Below are positions 36,490 to 38,483 of a DNA stretch of 38,483 nt, in pieces. Location of the stretch: positions 1 to 38,483 of IMG/VR virus record IMGVR_UViG_3300042480_001415; one strand, given 5' to 3'. Position 1 is the first letter of the stretch; every line of letters starts with the position of its first letter. The translations under genes were made by a program, and so were the position numbers. The notes under the pieces were generated by a model. That model was not told the DNA's origin and searched no databases. It saw only the letters and a program-made list of their open reading frames with translations. This DNA comes from a virus.

Positions 36490-36560
36490 ACGGACGTGGC
36501 TCGAAGGTCGAGCAGTGCTCTCCAAAAGCACCGGTGAGGGTTCGATTCCCTCCGTCCGTG
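36490..36560 (+). tRNA. tRNA-Trp(CCA)
   Basis: Seventy-one bases. Acceptor ACGGACG/CGTCCGT (7 Watson-Crick pairs), D-stem GCTC/GAGC with a seven-base loop, anticodon stem GTGCT/AGCAC around CTCCAAA (anticodon CCA), variable CGGT, T-arm GAGGG-TTCGATT-CCCTC, discriminator G; CCA is not encoded. All stems pair; the D-loop is short. Confidence 0.85.
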
Positions 36561-36636
36561 ACGCCGCTCGCACAGGGCTCCGCAGTCGGTCTTCCACCCG
36601 GTCGGCCGGCTGCGGTTTCACCTTTGGAGGAAGCAC

Positions 36637-36750
36637 ATGAGCTGCGTGAGCCAGCAGGGCGGGTGCCCTGCTCGGTATCGCGCGGCGCTGCTCGCGCTTG
36701 AGAGGGCCGAACGGCTCGCCCTGGTGCTGCTCGCTGAGCGCACGGAGTAG
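36637..36750 (+). CDS. Small ORF with strong ribosome-binding site
   Basis: Thirty-seven residues from ATG 36637 with TGGAGGA a few bases upstream, ending TAG 36750. It encodes MSCVSQQGGCPARYRAALLA and then a Leu/Ala/Glu helix. The Shine-Dalgarno is among the best in the rightward operon. Next gene starts 10 bp on. No homolog recognised. Confidence 0.5.
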   Translation: MSCVSQQGGCPARYRAALLALERAERLALVLLAERTE

Positions 36751-36759
36751 AGTGAGGCG

Positions 36760-36975
36760 ATGCGGCTCGACGAGAGGCGGTGCGAGGTGTGCGGCGGCCC
36801 CGTCGACCACGAGCAGACCTCGACGCATCACGCCCGGGTCGTCTGGCTGTGCACCGCCGACGGGCTCGACTTTCACGCGCGGGAGAGTGAATGGCGCTGG
36901 GCCTCGTCCACGGCGGAATGCCTCGAAAGAATCGCCACTTGGGTAGCTGTGACACGAGCTGTCACACCCGCCTGA
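36760..36975 (+). CDS. Small zinc-ribbon protein
   Basis: Seventy-one residues from ATG 36760. CEVCGG (CxxC, about residues 8-11), then DHEQTSTHHARVVWLCTADG and a C-terminal helix. One CxxC pair with later Cys and His residues could bind zinc. Its last codons overlap a small hairpin (GTGACA/TGTCAC, 36949-36965) that may end the upstream transcript. Confidence 0.55.
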   Translation: MRLDERRCEVCGGPVDHEQTSTHHARVVWLCTADGLDFHARESEWRWASSTAECLERIATWVAVTRAVTPA

Positions 36976-36986
36976 CACGCTGCGTC

Positions 36987-37038
36987 GGTCGAATTTTGCG
37001 ATATCGTGTTGACGGGAGGTCGAATAACGCGATATCTA
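36987..37038 (+). promoter_or_regulatory. Operator-bearing promoter of the RHH operon
   Basis: TTGACG (37009-37014), 18-base spacer, TATCTA (37033-37038). Two direct repeats flank and overlap it: GGTCGAATTTTGCGATATCG at 36987-37006 and GGTCGAATAACGCGATATCT at 37018-37037, starts 31 bp apart (three turns). The second covers the -10 region. The downstream ribbon-helix-helix protein is the natural candidate autorepressor. Confidence 0.6.
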
Positions 37039-37087
37039 TTTATCCACGGACGGCGCAGTGAGGCCGACGCACACACGGAGAGAGCAA

Positions 37088-37312
37088 ATGGCGACCAAGA
37101 CCACCACCACCACCACCACCACCGTCACCACCATGGACGAACTGACCAGCGACGTCGTCCACCTGGTGGGCCACGACGGCAGCAGCGACATCCGCACCAT
37201 CGTCGAACAGGCCGTCTCTGACGGTGTCACCAGCGCGCGCGAGATCGCCGCCATCGTCCGCGAGGCCCGTGCCGAGTGGGCGGCTGAGCAGAAGCGAGAA
37301 CGTGCGCAGTGA
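37088..37312 (+). CDS. Hypothetical protein with N-terminal poly-Thr tract
   Basis: Seventy-four residues from ATG 37088, with GAGAGAG upstream. An in-frame (ACC)8 run at 37100-37123 encodes eight Thr residues at positions 5-12. A second ATG at 37133 (MDELTSDVV) would skip the tract. The rest is helical (SDIRTIVEQAVSDGVTSAREIAAIVREARAEW). It is coupled to the RHH gene by GTGA. The trinucleotide run could vary in length without changing frame. Function unknown. Confidence 0.55.
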   Translation: MATKTTTTTTTTVTTMDELTSDVVHLVGHDGSSDIRTIVEQAVSDGVTSAREIAAIVREARAEWAAEQKRERAQ

Positions 37313-37509
37313 GCCCCATCAAGAAGCCAAAGCGAGGCCGCCCCGTAGGCAGCGGTGAGCAGCTCGTCGAGGCAAAGGTGCTCGTGAGTGGGCCCAAAGA
37401 ATTACTCGACGCCGCCAGTGAGGCGGCCGAACGTGAGGGCGTGAGCGTGCGCGAGTGGTGGCGGCGAGCTGCGCGCGAGCGGCTCGACGCCGTCAGAACT
37501 CGCCGCTGA
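37309..37509 (+). CDS. Ribbon-helix-helix regulator with AT-hook
   Basis: Sixty-six residues from GTG 37309 (GTGA overlap). The N-terminus KKPKRGRPVGSG is an AT-hook-like DNA-binding motif. A predicted beta strand (VEAKVLVSG) and two helices (KELLDAASEAAEREG, VSVREWWRRAARERL) fit a CopG/Arc-type ribbon-helix-helix. It probably binds the direct repeats upstream of its operon. Ends convergently with the minus-strand gene, overlapping by 17 bp. Confidence 0.65.
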   Translation: MSPIKKPKRGRPVGSGEQLVEAKVLVSGPKELLDAASEAAEREGVSVREWWRRAARERLDAVRTRR

Positions 37510-38032
37510 CGCTGAGCCCTGCAGCGCCCTGAGTCGAGCCCCACGCACCGAGACTGAAGGGCCCGATGATGCGCCGCTCAACCTGCACCCCAAGCACCAA
37601 GGGCCCGGCGATGGTCAGCGCCGGTGGCGTCCACGCAGCACCTGCCAACACGCCCACCCGCCAGTCTGGCCTCGATGTGGTCACCTTCGCCGTCTCCGCG
37701 CGGGTGTCGGCCTTCCGGTCGACGTCGCGGGCGAGCTCGGCGCGCTCGGTCTCCTGCTCGCTGCGCTTCTCGAGCACGGTGCCGTCGGGGCTGGTGGTCT
37801 TCTCGACGTAGACGACCCGGTCCTTCGCGCGGTGCCAGCGCTCGACCGTCTTCTCGCGCGTCACGGTGAGCACGAAGGCGTGCTCTTCGACCAGCTCGAG
37901 CGCGTTCATGCGGCCGATGCCGAAGCCGGTGAAGCCTGCGGCGCCGGCGACCACCACCGCAACCCGGGCAACGCGCCAGGCAGGAAGCGGGGCGATCCAG
38001 CGGTCGAAGCTCTGAAGGCGGAGGTGGTCCAC
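37493..38032 (-). CDS. Membrane-anchored coiled-coil protein, candidate spanin-like
   Basis: A 179-aa protein from GTG 38032; a longer open frame upstream is antisense. A hydrophobic helix at about residues 20-42 (VARVAVVVAGAAGFTGFGIG) anchors it. A charged coiled coil follows (VTREKTVERWHRAKDRVVYV, then KRSEQETERAELARDVDRKAD). The C-terminal 60 residues are strand-rich (RVGVLAGAAWTPPALTIAG, RIIGPFSLGAWGSTQGAAG, ending VSGEF). One helix plus an extracytoplasmic coiled coil and a beta-rich end fits a cell-envelope bridge such as a spanin, but the family is unknown. Last gene of the leftward lysis-like cassette in the circular genome. Confidence 0.55.
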   Translation of the reverse strand: MDHLRLQSFDRWIAPLPAWRVARVAVVVAGAAGFTGFGIGRMNALELVEEHAFVLTVTREKTVERWHRAKDRVVYVEKTTSPDGTVLEKRSEQETERAELARDVDRKADTRAETAKVTTSRPDWRVGVLAGAAWTPPALTIAGPLVLGVQVERRIIGPFSLGAWGSTQGAAGLSVSGEF

Positions 38033-38033
38033 G

Positions 38034-38267
38034 TCAGAGCGGCCCGTCGAGGAGCGCGAAGCCGCTCGCCCTACGAATGGCGTTGAGCTGCTCACGGTCG
38101 CGCGCGCGGTAGGCCTCGAGTTCTCCGAGCGCGTCCGAGAGCAACAGGTCGGCATCCTTGGTCAAGTCAGCGGGCACGCTCATGTAGACCACCGACGTGT
38201 CGCCACACGCGCGTCGATGCATCTTGTGGAGAGCCTCGTGCAGCTTTGCGATGGTCGGCTTGCTCAT
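38034..38267 (-). CDS. 77-aa hypothetical protein of the lysis-like cassette (complete copy)
   Basis: Seventy-seven residues from ATG 38267 (ATGA overlap with the DUF5675 stop). Helical N-terminus MSKPTIAKLHEALHKMHRR, then a short CGDTSVVYMSVPADLTKD stretch and a helical acidic C-terminus (ALGELEAYRARDREQLNAI). Unknown function. The 5' part lies in the terminal repeat and is also at the left end. Confidence 0.6.
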   Translation of the reverse strand: MSKPTIAKLHEALHKMHRRACGDTSVVYMSVPADLTKDADLLLSDALGELEAYRARDREQLNAIRRASGFALLDGPL

Positions 38268-38483
38268 ACGTGGGAGACGACGAGCTCGACCGACTCCGAC
38301 CGACGCCGGGCCGCGTCGAGCTGGGCGAAGAGGTCGACGTACGCGGCGCGCGACTCGGTCACCTGGTACTCGCCCGCGTTCAGCAGGAGCACGTGCCGCC
38401 CCGGCAGCAGGCAGCCCTCGGTGTCGTCCTTCGTGTTGCCCGCGTGAATGCGGATGCCGCTGAAGCCGGGCACGTCCATCACG
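38158..38483. repeat. Right copy of the 326-bp terminal direct repeat
   Basis: Same as 1-326 apart from C at 38285 and G at 38414, both synonymous in the DUF5675 gene. Contains the start of the 77-aa gene and the 3' part of the DUF5675 gene. Confidence 0.95.
38264..38483 (-). CDS. Partial right copy of the DUF5675 gene
   Basis: The last 72 codons of the DUF5675 gene, cut at its 5' side by the window end; the gene is complete at 107-529. The amino-acid sequence is identical in the overlapping part, since both base differences are silent. Confidence 0.85.
   Translation of the reverse strand, partial: VMDVPGFSGIRIHAGNTKDDTEGCLLPGRHVLLLNAGEYQVTESRAAYVDLFAQLDAARRRSESVELVVSHV

Noticed and set aside
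36569-36622. Possible third tRNA after tRNA-Trp
   Set aside because: GCAGTCGG pairs with CCGGCTGC, but no acceptor, anticodon or T-arm arrangement can be formed; it is a simple hairpin.

Overview
The window is one complete, GC-rich temperate siphophage genome. Its first 326 bases recur at the right end (1-326 = 38158-38483) with two single-base differences, so the unique genome is about 38.16 kb and is either circular as assembled or terminally redundant. Nothing names the host directly. The high GC, the many GTG starts and two Cys-rich lipoprotein genes of a kind common in Myxococcota point weakly to a myxobacterium or relative.

Layout. Nearly all genes are on the minus strand and are packed with ATGA/GTGA start-stop overlaps. 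Read right to left, the leftward block runs from a switch region (about 32.9 kb) through a candidate regulator, an excisionase-like protein, an HNH endonuclease and an early/DNA-metabolism block (C5 and N6-adenine methyltransferases, a replication-initiator-like protein, RusA-like and HU-like proteins, several zinc-ribbon proteins; 29.95-24.05 kb). Packaging and head genes follow (DUF5681-type protein, TerL, DUF935 portal fused to a MuF-like end, Mu-like protease with nested scaffold, decoration protein, major capsid; 24.06-17.1 kb), then neck and tail genes (17.1-4.6 kb), fibre-like genes, and a lysis-like cassette that wraps across the terminal repeat to 37.5 kb.

The rightward early operon (33.1-37.5 kb) carries YqaJ-type exonuclease and RecT recombinase, two tRNA genes interleaved with small ORFs, and a ribbon-helix-helix/AT-hook regulator behind its own operator-bearing promoter. 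Three other genes face right: the tyrosine integrase next to attP and two lipoprotein morons embedded in leftward units.

How it works together. Integration: attP contains the 3' half of a tRNA-Glu(UUC) gene, with four phased GTGGTGGGC arm sites around it, beside int. Decision: two mirror-image promoters share GTTGTGT/ACACAAC operators at 32.93-32.99 kb. Virion: Mu-like head genes are combined with a siphovirus tail and site-specific integration. Lysogenic conversion: the two lipoproteins are candidates.
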